In this document: positions 12,601 to 24,800 of the stretch, piece after piece | How positions within the stretch are numbered: position 1 is the stretch's first letter | Layout of the letters: every line of letters begins with the position of its first letter | NCBI GenBank assembly: GCA_024195265.1 | Contig: JAJLRJ010000006.1 | Span: 22,594,523-22,658,522, forward strand | Reading direction: 5' to 3' | Length of the DNA: 64,000 nt | From: Dendrophyllia cribrosa | Taxonomy: Eukaryota > Cnidaria > Anthozoa > Scleractinia > Dendrophylliidae | Program-made: the position numbers and the translations under genes | The notes under the pieces: generated by a model | The model's database searches: none | The model's input: the letters and a program-made list of their open reading frames with translations, nothing else | Told to the model about the DNA's origin: nothing

Positions 12601-15600
12601 GTTAAGTCCCGGGGGCCTACCCGGTGGGGAGGAATACATGGGGCATACATTCTGGGACCAGGATATTTGGATGTACCCCCCTCTTGTCCTGCTGCATCCG
12701 GACTTGGCCAGAAGCTCCCTGAAATATCGCAAGGACCGCCTGCCTGCAGCGCGCAGAATCGCTAAAAAGTATGGATATAAAGGTAACAGGAAGCAGTACC
12801 ACTATAGCTGAAGCTATTTTTGTAGAAATTTGCCAGTGGCAACGGAACATTTTCTTTGCTCACAGAGTCCCTCAGGGTGTAGGCAGACTCGCGGTTTGTA
12901 AATTTACAACATAAATATTCAGGTGCAAACCCATGAAGACATTTATAAACCATCATTGTGACGGGCGCAATTTGTTGCTGGCAAGCAAGATTTTTTCCGG
13001 TTTAGAATTTCAATTAAGTCTCTAGCACTGGCAGCATTACTCGAGTAAGTCAAACAGAGCCTCGAAAGATCTTACTTTATCTTATATTCTTGGACTGATG
13101 TAAAATGTTGATTATTAATGTTTTATGGTAAATCGTGATTGGGGGCTAAAAATCAGAGGTTGAGTAAATTATGGAAATACTTTGGGGTTGGAACAATTTG
13201 AATAACAGCAATGTTTGCAATGCGAGAGAATAATGAAATTTAAAGACAGATTTTTAGGCAACGAAAAAGGAGGTTATTGCGCCCGCACCGATGTGATAAT
13301 CGGAAACTTCTAACCCTCCACCGATTGATTGCATCCCCATGTCAATTTGTCACCAAATAAAGTTTGCCTTAAGAGATAAAATGGAAAAGAAAAGCTGGTT
13401 GTTTGTGTTTTGTGTTCGTTTTTACTTAGGCGCCATGTTTCCTTGGGAAAGTTCCTACACAGGCCTGGAGACTTCCCCAGGGGAGAAGTATGGGAAAGCC
13501 CAGATCCACATTACCGGTGACATCGCTTTTGCTGCTAAGCAGTTCTGGCGCGCCAGTAAGGATCTAAACTGGTTGCGGGAGATTGGATACCCACTCGTCT
13601 ACCAAACCGCGGAGTACTGGGCCAGCAGAGTGGAGTACGATGTCGCGAACGATCGATACGTCATCAATCACGTAATGCCACCAGATGAATATCAGTACCC
13701 AGTCAATAACTCTGTGTATACCAATGTGGTGGCTAAAATGAATCTTTTGTTTGCCAAAGAAGCAGCCGGAATCTTAGGAAGGGAAGTTCCAAACGAGTGG
13801 TTAAAGATTGCGGAAAAGTTGACCATTCCTTTTGACAGCGAAAACAATTATCATCCGGAATTTGAAGGTTACACCTTAGACAAGGAGGTCAAACAAGCAG
13901 ACGCGATTCTGATTGGCTATCCGCTCATGTACGAAATGGACAAGAAGGTGAGTCCTTCTGCGACTATCACTTGACTGTCACGTTTTGCCATGTGACTATC
14001 ACGTGTCAACTGATTATCAGTTATTTGATTGTTACACCTACTCAGTTCATACGTCATCAGTTTGCATATATCAGTCTTGCTATTGAATGTTTTGGTTCTT
14101 ATGTGTAGCGGTCACTGTTGTGCTTTTATATATATTTCTTAGCTTACACAGCACACACGACAGCATTCGCCATCTTGGCGTAACAAATACGTTTGCATAA
14201 TTTAGAAAACTATCTGCCTTTTTTATCTTCAGTGACTCGTGTAGAACGGCCTTATATGCCAGCGTTGTTAACGGCGGAAGCACCAGTACTGTCGTATTAA
14301 CTGTAATTCTGGCTTAATGATTTCGATATGACATTCGTTTACCTTCCAATATTAACCTGCGTTTTTTTCTGGCGTTTACACAGGTCCGTTATAATGACTT
14401 AAAGCTCTATGAAAACCGCACGGACCCGGATGGCCCCGCCATGACGCATTCTATGTTCGCCATCGGATGGCTAGATTTGGAAGAAAAACAAAAGGCCGAG
14501 AAACCTTTTGTCAAGAATTACGCCAATATTCGCGGTCCATTTAAGGTAAGTAGTGTCTTTGACTTGCTGAAACTAAGTGCAGTCTGAGTTTTTTTAATCC
14601 CAATCTAATCGTAACCGTTGAGCATTTTCACATCAAACTTCAATTCAAGTATACTCCATGCAATGAAGCATATTTGAATTTGTCTCATTTCTTTCCGTTA
14701 TACCACAGTTCAAAGTTGTGTCTTGTAACAGAGCCTTTTGCTCTGCTACTAAGTTTCCTTAAGTAACTTACAAAGATCTTTTACATCAAATGGGTCAAAT
14801 GGGTTCAGGAATATATTGTTCTATTGCCGATATTGAATCATTCGGTTACAAGCAGAACTGAAAGCTCTTACTGAAAGACTTATTATAGGGCCATTTATAC
14901 GAGTGGTTCGCGTCTTCTTATTTGGTCTCGTATAAATGGCCCTAATGTCATATACAAGTTGTGGTAATGGTTTGGACAACTCAATTTTCCTTGCGTAAGC
15001 TTCAGCACCAAATACCTAAAGCTCATTTCATATTCCAAAGGATTTGTTCTAACAGCAGATGAAAAACACTTAAAGACTTGCTTTACGATCACAAAGAGTA
15101 ATATATTCTTCAAGAAGAGAAAAAAAATCTACTTTTCACTGAAAACATGCCGTAACAATTTTTGCCGTAAGCGACCATCGTTATGAAATTCTGTTTGAAC
15201 ATTTCTAAGTCAAACGCTATATTACTCGGAAAAATTAATGTAGACTCTGTCATATTGAAGCGACTACCTTTCTTCCACCTTTTCTCTTGATGGAGATAAT
15301 TTACGAGAGAGTCAACTATATTGCAGAAATGTTATGAGATAGTGGAATGAGGCCAATAAAAGTGTGTGATTTAATCAGGGTATTAAATTGGCTGGTATGA
15401 CCTTTTCAATAAAAGTCGATTACAGTTCAACTATAATTAAACTTTAAAATATGAACAAGGCTTTAACCGAGTTGTAAAATTCCGTAATTTTATCAACTAA
15501 TCAGGAATCCTAATAAGAAAAATGACTTAGCCTATTCCAGGCTTTAAGATCATGGGGCAGAGAGCAGCTAACAGGGAGCAACCACGACGCCGACGGCAGC

Positions 15601-16772
15601 GAGAACGGCACAAAACAATAGGCTTAATGAGCGAAAACAATACCGCTGCACGTGCGTTTTACATTTTGGTACATTTCTTTGCCGTTCCCTGCAAAACAAC
15701 AACGTCAAATGATCCAATTATAGGGTTTTTGGAGAACGTGAACACACGATGGTTAATTTTCCTTTCTCCATTTGAACCGGAAAGCCATCCCTTCAAATTC
15801 AGCTCCTGGACAATCCAGTCACATTAGACAAACTAAACAAATTGGAGCAACTGCAAAGTAGTTTAAAATAGCGCGAATCCTTTTTTCAAGTGACGTTTTC
15901 CTTGGCGTTGCCGTCGTCGTTGCTTAAGCTCCCTAATAACCGGCCTATCCGGCTTTCGTCAACTCTAGCGAAATTTTTCCTTCTGTGCGCCACCTATCCT
16001 TCGCAACGATGTTGGAAATCATCCTTTTTTGATTTCCAAAATCTGATTGGAGAAGTAACCGTTATTTTAAAAGAAGAAAATTAAGTCAGGATGAATTCGA
16101 AACGTCTTTGTCTTTTTTCGCCAAAATTTATTTTGAATCCAATCAGAGAGCGAAGCAAAAAGACACAACTGGTGCTAAGCGCTGGAAATCGCGGCCAAAA
16201 TAAGAATCAAGCAAGACTCGACAGTTCTTTAGTTTTGTTTTGTGCCCGATTAGTCAGTTGAAAGCTAGTTTAACAATACTTTCTTGTTTGTAACTGAATT
16301 ATTTGTATAACAGGTGTGGACAGAGCGCCGGGATATTTGGGGAGCCGTCAACTTCATAACAGGCGCTGGCGGCTTTTTGCAGGCTGTAATTTATGGCTAT
16401 GGAGGTTTTCGGCTGCAGGATTCTGAACTGGCTTTCAATCCGACTCTTCCACCAAACGTCACCAAGATGACAATCAGCGTTAATTACCTTGGAAGTCTGA
16501 TAGACTTTGCGGTCAAAGACAAAAAACTAACGATCACGGTGGAATCTAATGGCCCCATAGCTCCTAATTTGGAGGTTTCAACAGCTGAAGGAGTATTCAG
16601 TTTGAAGCGTGGTCAAGCTGTCACTGTTGCCAGAGTTCGGGGCGTACTGCGTATGGCAGATTCTAAATCCCTCATCTGTAGCAGGTCATGTGACCACACC
16701 CCATTTCACGTTTGCTTGTTGTTGTTGTTTGGTCTCTGTTTATATTTCCTTTCGTTACGCTGCTATCAGTGA
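9692..16772 (+). CDS. GH65 glucosidase, PGGHG/ATHL1-like, copy 1 (secreted)
   Basis: Related to protein-glucosylgalactosylhydroxylysine glucosidase (older name acid trehalase-like 1), which removes glucose from Glc-Gal-hydroxylysine of collagen. Exons: 9692-10300, 11558-11751, 12445-12782, 13430-13947, 14384-14545, 16314-16772; all GT-AG with consistent phases; 759 aa against 737 in human. Residues 1-25 form a signal peptide (hydrophobic ITLVLFLVGTLGVI, cleavage likely after AMA). Three carboxylates equivalent to human Asp301, Glu430 and Glu574 are in place: FWDQDIW (D339), PPDEY (E467) and VWTER (E611). The start is the first ATG in frame giving a signal peptide; open sequence upstream to 9479 looks like repeat DNA. 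The C-terminus runs past the point where copy 2 splices and ends in a hydrophobic stretch (VCLLLLFGLCLYFLSL), which could be a membrane tail, a GPI signal or retained intron. Substrate inferred from family only; trehalose or another glucoside is possible. Confidence 0.92.
10301..11557. other. GH65 copy 1, intron 1
   Basis: Contains a 27-base G run (10753-10779) and a 26-base C run (10980-11005), each next to repeat-like text, and near 10568-10650 a piece resembling pogo-type ends (cattcgaacctcc and agaggttgaac). No exon signal. Confidence 0.7.
11834..12390. mobile_element. MITE in GH65 copy 1 intron 2
   Basis: Begins taagggccggtttacactgt and ends acattgtacaccggcctta, imperfect inverted ends of about 20 bases. 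Subterminal blocks carry repeated ttgatcaaa motifs in both orientations. Open frames across it are chance. Confidence 0.75.
12783..13429. other. GH65 copy 1, intron 3
   Basis: Intron of 647 bases between the WDQD exon and the PPDEY exon. I see no repeat or coding element in it. Confidence 0.7.
13948..14383. other. GH65 copy 1, intron 4
   Basis: Short intron; its first 100 bases contain several near-copies of tgactatcac. Otherwise nothing recognised. Confidence 0.7.
14887..14943. repeat. Short hairpin
   Basis: agggccatttatacgag at the left is exactly mirrored by ctcgtataaatggccct at the right, with a 23-base loop. Probably a very small foldback element. Confidence 0.75.
15573..15934. mobile_element. 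MITE with AGGGAGC termini
   Basis: Left end agggagcaaccacgacgccg and right end cgtcgttgcttaagctccct are imperfect inverted repeats, both continuing into GACGGCAACG-like subterminal sequence. Length about 360 bases. No coding potential. Confidence 0.65.
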
Positions 16773-16873
16773 TAAAAAAAAACCCAAGTTACAGTACATG
16801 TAATCACTAGAATCTCGATAAGTAGAATCTGAGTACCAGAATTTTCTCTTGCGGTGCATAACAGGCGTGTAAT

Positions 16874-17178
16874 AGCCCATTTCGAAAAATACCATAATAA
16901 TCTTTTATGCGCAGGCTCAGCCTCACCTGGGTGTAATTATTCAAGTCTCCTTTGTTAGAATGGCACAAGGGAATTCATAATACATGTGGAAACGCTAGGA
17001 CGTAGCATTGTGTGTTCGTATACAAATGTACACCGTATGCAAATTTCCAAGAAGTTGAAGCATAGCACGTGCAGTTCGTGCTGAAAACAAAAGAAATTGG
17101 AAAAATCAGGCTTACATCGATCAAGCACCACCCAAACCTGCACTTTAAAGAGTATTATGGTATTTTTCGAAGTGGCCT
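16874..17178. mobile_element. MITE with AGGCCAC-like termini, copy 2
   Basis: Second copy of the element at 3664-3952, same orientation, with matching interior. It carries an extra insertion (caccacccaaacctgcac) near its right end. The right terminus aagtggcct is retained; the left terminus is slightly changed (agcccatttcg). Confidence 0.75.
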
Positions 17179-18373
17179 ATACGAGAGACACGAGAAAGTG
17201 AGAGAAATCTATTGCACCAAGAGTATCTAGCAATAACTGTTTTTTTTGTTTTACTGATTACCTTTACCAATTTACAGATCAGAATAACTAATTACGTGTG
17301 TAATGTTCTTAGCACTTTTCCTTTTAAAAGAGCAATATCCTAAGGTAAAGAATGTGTGAAGAAGTAATGTTAAAAAGCGTCTGGATGGGGTTTAACTAAC
17401 AGCTGAGAAATACGAACATTTTAACCTTTCAGATAAGAAATGTCGCGCTTATTAACTGACTTTAGCTGAGATCTCAGATCTGTCAAAATGAACCGATAGC
17501 TGAGGAATGGCTTGCCTGCATAACAGGTGCTTCCGGCTTGCTCGTTGATCACGCTTCGCTGTTGTGCCGGCTAAGGAATGGCTAAGGAATGAAAAGTTTA
17601 AGTGGTAGCTGAGAAATGGCCGAAAATTGAACTGAAAAAAGAGATTTCAGCATGCACCCCATCCAGACCCCGTATAAAGGCAGCCATCGCAACTGACTAC
17701 CGAAAAACCTGCACGCTGCATGTGGATAAATGCCTCTTGGTATTTTCCTTTTGAGAACAGTCAAGCCTCTTCCGTACCGTTACCAAAGAAAGAGAAACAA
17801 GCTATAATAGAGGTTTTCGTGTACACCTAAATGAAGAAACGTTGTCGGGTAATACAATACATTGGCAAAGTTCTGTAAACAAGCTTTACAAGTTACTAAA
17901 AAAATAAGCTTATACCGTGACTCGTCTTTGACAGGATGTGACGTTGTAGTTTAGGTACCTCAGTGTAGCACATAAAACTCAGCTATAAATGTCCTGGAAG
18001 TATGGAAACTGTTTTAAATGTTGTATGGGGACATGCTTGGCCCGGGACTACTCTACCTTTAATTTGAATATACGTTTTTTTATTGTAGCTGGACGAAGAT
18101 AATGTGATGGAAATGAAATCTTCATGAATCCGGTTGAGCGAAAAACTGGTGCGTTTTTTTTTTAGAAAATTCTGAATTGGATTCTTGAATCTAAAAGACA
18201 ACAGATTTTTCGTTTCTTTGCTAAAATCCAAAAACGGATCATGAATACAATGATTCTATACTCAGACCGCATTAAATAGTTTAAATCTAAACCCGATTTT
18301 TTTTCGGATTTTAGATCCTGGCGTTTCTTTAGGGAAGGATTCGAAAATAAAATCTTAATGCGATTTCAGTACT

Positions 18374-19300
18374 GGTATCCCTGGATTACACCGCGCCGTT
18401 GGGTGTGTCAACTTACAGTACGGTCGAATAAAATCCTAATTCCATTTATTCTTTCTCGTCTAGTATCTCTGGGTTACATTGCACCGTTAGGTGTGTCAAC
18501 TTACAGTACAATCGAATAAAATCCTAATTCCAGTTATACTTTCTCGTCTGGTAACTCTCGTTTACAGCGCACCGTTAGGTGTGTCAACTTACAGTACGAT
18601 CGAATAAAATCCTAATTCCATTCATTCTTTCTTGTCTGGTATCTCTGGGTTACGCCACACCGTTGGGTGTGTCAACTTACTGTACGATCAAATAAAATTC
18701 TAATTCCATTTATACTTTCTCGTTTAGTATCTCTGAGTTATACTGTGCCGTTGGGTGTGTCAACTTACAGTACGATGGAATAAAATCCAAATTCCATTTA
18801 TACTTTCTCGTATGGTATCTATGGATTACACCGTACCGTAGAGTGCGTCACTTTGCATTTCTATTAGTATCTCTGAGTTATACAATACCGTTGAGTGCGC
18901 CACTTTACCGTACGATCGAAAAAATATCCTAAAGCGGTTTTTTATTAAAGGGGCAGTACCATGAGGTCGAAACTTGAAAACGTCGGCCCATGTTTTCAAG
19001 TTTGATTCGGCAAATTCAAAAAGGCCGTCGAGAAGTGGAAGTATTTGTTGAATCCAAAAATCCGTTTTGATAACCGGAACAAAAAAAAAATCACTTTTAA
19101 CAGTGATATGTCCAAAATTCTGGTGCAAGAACAATGAACAGTGCCGCGCGTGGAACCTCGTGATACTGCCCCTTTAATTATTGAGTATGTCTGGGTTACA
19201 CCGCATCGTTGAGTGCGCCACTTTACAGTACGATCGAATAAAATTTTAAAGAGATTTCTGTTAGTACCTCTGGGTTACACCGTTTCTTTGAGTGTGTCAC
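18374..19300 (+). repeat. 88-bp tandem satellite, decaying rightward
   Basis: Unit starts (a/g)gtatctctgggttac and contains ccgttgggtgtgtcaactta, cagtacgatcgaataaaat and a ttctttctcgtct end. Unit starts at 18462, 18550, 18638, 18726 and 18814 give an exact period of 88. One earlier unit precedes 18462 and more degenerate pieces follow at about 18868, 19184 and 19260. Two MITEs (18944-19178 and 19314-19670) sit within or at its decayed end. Confidence 0.9.
18944..19178. mobile_element. MITE inserted in satellite
   Basis: Ends attaaaggggcagtaccatg and catgg-type mirror tactgcccctttaat form inverted repeats of about 20 bases. It splits the 88-bp array, so it is younger than the array. No coding content. 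Confidence 0.8.
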
Positions 19301-19313
19301 TTTACAATACCAT

Positions 19314-19670
19314 TTACAGCCATGCTCCGTCACGCGTGACCAGTATTTTTGAAAATTGAATGGAGTTTTCAAGATTACGCGTCGGTTTTGAAAATTCATT
19401 CCGAGATTCGGAATTCCCGTGAGAATTTTATCGCATTTTCGGAAACAAAGAACAACAAAATATCATTTTGTTTGAAATGTTACATATCCGAACAATATTA
19501 GGTTTTTTTATGCGTGCAGCGAAGTTATTTTCCGTTAATTCGTGACTTTCAAAGTGATTTCCACAGAGATCTTCAAGGTTTCATTCAAATCTCGGACGTT
19601 ACAAAGAAATATTCAAATGTTCATTTCATTCTCTAGATTACTGGTCACGCGTGACGGAGCATGGCTGTAA
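19314..19670. mobile_element. MITE with perfect 32-base inverted ends
   Basis: ttacagccatgctccgtcac onward to gaccagta at the left is exactly reverse-complemented at 19639-19670. Length 357 bases, located at the right fringe of the satellite. Perfect ends suggest a recent insertion. Confidence 0.85.
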
Positions 19671-20287
19671 TAACATCCTAAAGCCGGAGATTTTTGTTAG
19701 TATGACTGGGTCACACATAAATACCAAAGGTTTGTTAAGACACTAGGACAAAACGCAATATGATACATCTGACGAGCGAAATAAAGCAAAGTACAGGGTT
19801 ATCAAGTTTTTCTTCCAGGCTGTTAACATGGCAAAACATTGGATGACATTTAATTATTGCTCTAATTTTTTAACTCGTTCCCAGACCCCCAAATTGACCC
19901 TTAAAATCACAGCGAAAACGCCATTTTTTGAATTAATCAATTACTTTTCGGAAATCCACACTCGGATTTCAGTAATTTGGTTATTAGTCTATCTGGAAAC
20001 GTTAAAGTATTTTAATAACTTAAGAGAAAAGTCCCGCCATTTTGACCTTGAAGTGACCAATGTCACGTAAAGGCTTGTATGGAGTTCAACCGCGCGGTCA
20101 TCGCTTTTAGCGGTATAACTCATTTTAATAGTTGTAATGTCAACATCCACACTCGGTTTTGAAGAGACCGAGATCTAGTGAACATTTTGGTGGGAAATAT
20201 GATGTGGTTGGAGCGGAAAAAAACCCCGCCATTTTGCCATTTTTTCAGTGCAATATGCTTCGACTGAGCCCATTTTGGCTTCTATAG

Positions 20288-20414
20288 AGGTTTTGCACGG
20301 CAGCCATGTTGCATGGCAGGAACAATGAAAATGTTTTGCATTAGAAAGAACATTCTTTCCCATAGGGAAAAGAATCTTGTTCCTGCCATGCAACATGGCT
20401 GCCGTGCAAAACCT
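20288..20414. repeat. Foldback hairpin
   Basis: Arms of about 38 bases (aggttttgcacggcagccat onward; right arm ends gccgtgcaaaacct) match perfectly or nearly so, with a loop of about 50 bases. Confidence 0.8.
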
Positions 20415-20697
20415 GTATTGGTGACTTGCGCGGACTAGCGCCCAGGCCGTTCAAGCTCAACTGCACATGGGCAATAGTTCATTTTAGTACGCGCACGCCC
20501 GGAGAAAATGTCTCCTTTCAGGGGGCAATTTTTTGGTATGTTTATATGTATTTAGCATACACATCGGCGCAGGTCCTTCCTCCATCGCAAATCGTCACCG
20601 TACCAAAATCGCAATTCTGGGCCAGAAGACAGAAGCAGAGGATTTGAAAGGTCTGTGTAAACAATCTTTTTGGAATCTGCATCATACCCCGGAATCC

Positions 20698-20756
20698 AAT
20701 CCAATGCAATGCAATTCAATTCAATTCAATACAATACAATACAATACAATACAATA
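20698..20756 (+). repeat. Pentanucleotide microsatellite
   Basis: Runs of CAATG, CAATT and then CAATA units about 59 bases long, upstream of GH65 copy 2. Confidence 0.85.
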
Positions 20757-21841
20757 GATATATACATTTTACAAGAACACACTAAACAAGAAAATTACAG
20801 ATATTATAAATATAATACTTTTAAAATATAAATTAACATTAGAGCCTGGAGGCTAAATTAACCAAAGAGTTTTCAAGTTAGCCTCCAGCCATTTTATTTT
20901 AATACAGGAATAAAAGCTAAAGGAAACTTAATATATAAATAACTCAGTTATTTTATACATTGTTGTGACAGTAAATAATGCTTTAATTTTTTGGAGAAGG
21001 AAAATACTTTACTGGCGTTAAACCTGCCAAACTGGTCATTTTTTGGCGCCAAAACAGACAGGAACCGTGTTCAGCTTGCGCCAGGGGAATTCTAAAAGAA
21101 AACATGTCGTGGTTACAGATTTTAAAAGCTAAGGTGACCTCTTTAGCTTTCTATTTGAATAATAATTACATTTCGGAGTACACAGCACCCCAGGATTGAA
21201 TGGATTGTGTCTGATTTCCATGGCGATGGTGTAAACTTGAATAACGGCGGCCCGACGTTTTTAAAGATTGTAAGCTTGCGTGACACTTCGCGACAGAGCC
21301 CCTTTAAAGAAAACCATTATACTCCACTTTCTTGTCGCGTCCATCATTGAAAAATTTTATGGCAAATATCGCTGACTCTCGTTCCCCGTTCCCCGTTTAT
21401 CCGGCTTCTATTGAAACCCCTGGTATAGGGTAGGAGTTTTCAGTCCCAGCGGCACACCACTACTGCAACTTCTCTCTAAAGGCCCTCATTATCATTCTTG
21501 ATTCCAAGATATTTGAAATTCGTTTGTATTATTTTTTACTTTTCAGCTTCTGTTATTTTGAGTCAATTAACCTGCATAGCTGGCGGCAATGCGCGAAAAA
21601 CTAAAAAAAATCAATGTGTGCTCCCTCCCCTCGCCCACCCACTCAGGAGGTCAACCATCTTTTAAAAATAAATCTGTCAATCTGACTTGTTTTGGGGGTT
21701 AGTGCGTGACGAGACATAAAGGCCTTGAAGGAAGGTCTGCTGGGAACAGTACCTTTTCTGTTCAACAGGAAGGTAGTCGGGTCTGTCACCTGATTTGTTG
21801 CGCGCGAAGTCAAGTTCGGTTAGGTGATCATTCAACTCACC

Positions 21842-24800
21842 ATGAACTTGAGTCGCCGCGGAATGCTTGCCGTATTTTTGCTCAGCGTTGTATCTTTAGT
21901 GTCTTTAGTGCACTCGTATCCGGCAGATGGAACACCTACTCGCTTCGTCACAGACAAACTACCGCGAGGATACAGTAGTAGTTCAGTGAGTCATAGCCGG
22001 AATGGCAACTTCATGCCTTCAGTGGGTAATGGTTACTTGGGTACAGTGATCTACAGCGATACTGTGCATATATCTGGGGTGTTTAATGGCCCATCGTTCC
22101 CGAAAAAACAGCCCATTTATCCGATATACCTTTACCAACACACACATCGGGCGCGTGTGCCTTCCACTGCATCTGTTAATTTCAACGTCAAGGGAATCCT
22201 AGGAAAGTCTTCGTATGCGCTGGACGTAAGCGAGGGAGTCTTTTATAAATGGTTCAAGGCCACAAATTTAACAGTGGAGCAGAGAGTCTATGCACACAGA
22301 ACCAGAAAAAACCTTTTGGTTGTGGAGATTACGGCGAAAAACAATGCGGGGAGAGAATTTGCAATGAACATTGTTCCAAATCTGGGATATGTGACCGACG
22401 ATATTAAATTCTTCATGACGGAGTCTTTCAGAGGCGACGCTCTGGCCGCCACTGGCTTGGTAAGTTTCATTATAGCTTAAACTATTTTTCCGTCGAAGAA
22501 AATACGTGACCGTTTATCGTCTCGTGTATTGTGTACAACTAAATCCATTCACCATTGTTAATTCATTTCCGGTACAGCTGTGACTTGTCATCAAATGAAG
22601 ACAACTCGATACAAAGGATGCTATTGTTATTGAACAAATCGTAACTCTCCCCGGGTTACCCGCGGGATTTTGATCAGTTGTCTTGGTCTAGGTGAGAGGT
22701 AGGCTTGATTTCCGCCGCTTTCTCGCGTCCGGTCTCCGAGCCTCCTCGGGTGAGGAGCGCGGGCTCGTTTCCCGAACAGCGGCTGGTAATCGAGCCTAGG
22801 TGAGAGGTGGGGGAGAATTTGACACCGTTTGTGACGGTTTTTGGATCTTTAAAGGGCAAATATATTGGGTTCATACCAGGAGGGGGTTAATACGTAATGC
22901 ATCGGTCATTTTCAGCAGTGACCATCTCCCCTCCCCCCCCCCCCCCCCCCACGGGCCAACCCCGGGCATTAGAAGACGACAAGTTGATGTTTGCCATTTG
23001 CCTTATTTTAATCTCTATAATAACATTTTACTCAATTCAAGGTCACATCGGTATTTCCGTGTGGTGCGCATTTCTGTAGATCTGTCATTTCATTTTCATG
23101 GAACTGAACGATAACGAAGTAGGGGATCAACTGCCCGCTGGTCGCCACGAGTTAGACTAATGCCAGACCCCCAGGCCGCGATTAAATTGCAAATGCCCCA
23201 TCCCCGGGACTACCGTCGTCAAATGCTCCACAAATTCCCGGGGGGGGGGGGGGGGGGGGGGGAGGGATGGGCACTACTGGAAATGACTGATGTATAATAG
23301 TTTAGAGCAGGAGCTTATTACCCCTGTTTAGAGAAAGTACAATATAATAAGAACTGCATTTAGTCAACAGTTTGTCTGAATCCTTTTATTAGTGTACAAA
23401 GAAGTGTCAGCTAATCAACAAACAAGTCGCACTGAACACTTATTGTCAGGAGCCGATTACTAAAAAATGCAGTGTCAAAACTAATACTTTTCTTCAACGC
23501 TGTAGGTGAATCAGACCGAAGAGTCAGGGAGCATGCGCCCGAACGTGGCCATTGTTTGGACGTACCCAGACCCCAGCCAGCCGCTGACTATCAGTAACAG
23601 CTCCGAAGAACAGACTTGGTATTACATCACCTCCATAGCAACCAACCTTGACACCAAGTTCAACCCGCTCACTGAAGCTCTCATCCAGTTTGACGAGGCA
23701 ATGCTGTAAGTCCTCTTTAGCTAGCTATTAAAAATGACAAGGATATAAAGTGCGACCAGAAAAACCGTGGCCGCGGAAAAGTTTTCTGTGATGTTTATTG
23801 TGTTGCGGTCAATCAAAATCAATTGAGAAGTTTTAACATACATTAACTATAAGTATTGGATCAAGTTTTTAGCAATGTAGTTTTTATTGCTGCGGAACGA
23901 GCGTAGCGAGTGAGCAGCAACATAATCAGGATTTAAGAGAAATATATGAGAAAAAAATATAAGCTACGAAAAATCTCGATTTGATCGCTTTTTACCAGAA
24001 TTCACTGCGCCACGCACACATTTTGGGCCAGAATTCACTGCGCTACGAACAATAGCCTCGCTTGCTGCTTCAAGCTGTTGGCTGCGAGATTTGTAATATT
24101 TTGGTCCAACATGTGCCTGTTGTAATCGGAACTGAAGTGTCGAAGACTACCGCGAGTTGAGCGAGGACTGTGAGGCATGGTGATAGGACCGTTGGATAGC
24201 AAAGATTTTCGAAGATTGTACGGAATAAAAGACAAATTTATTTTGAAATCACTCCGACAGCGGTTGATGAGACTGAGCTGAGCGCGTAAGGACGCGAAAC
24301 CTGAGCTGAGCGCGTGGAGACGCGAACACGATACGGCTAGCTAGTAACGCAACATATTCATTATCAATAATAAACCTAAATTTTCACACCTTCCTCCTGG
24401 TGAACGCGTCCCTTTTGCTCAACAATATCAATCTCTAGAGACATAGATAACAATAGTGAAACAAACAAATGCTGGTGGACGAACAAAAGGAGCTAATAGA
24501 GTTTTTCTGTATCCTCTGTTTTTCACAGGCCTCTGTTTCACAGAAGATTGTGTAATTACCATATTTTGAATAGAGTTTCATTAATGCAAAAAATGCAACG
24601 TGTCATTTGTTTCTGTGACCCAACAAAAACAGTATGGTCCCACCGTTTCCATGCTTCATCAACAGCGTGCTGTTATTTTTAATGGAATATCTACAGATGC
24701 TTCTAGCTTTAGAAAATTCTCGAATTCCTCCGCCTTTTCCATTTCAGGTCCTTATGATTTTTATGGAGTGTTTTGAGGTTTTGTTACGAGGTCTTAATGT

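Larger units (their letters stand above)
14546..16313. other. GH65 copy 1, intron 5
   Basis: Holds a short perfect hairpin (14887-14943) and a MITE (about 15573-15934). The remainder is AT-rich and unrecognised. Confidence 0.7.
16773..21841. other. Intergenic between GH65 paralogues
   Basis: Contains MITE copy 2 (16874-17178), an 88-bp satellite (about 18374-19300) with two inserted MITEs, a hairpin (20288-20414) and a pentanucleotide microsatellite near 20698-20756. No obvious poly(A) hexamer lies close after the copy 1 stop. The promoter of copy 2 must lie in the last part; none is identifiable by eye. Confidence 0.7.
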
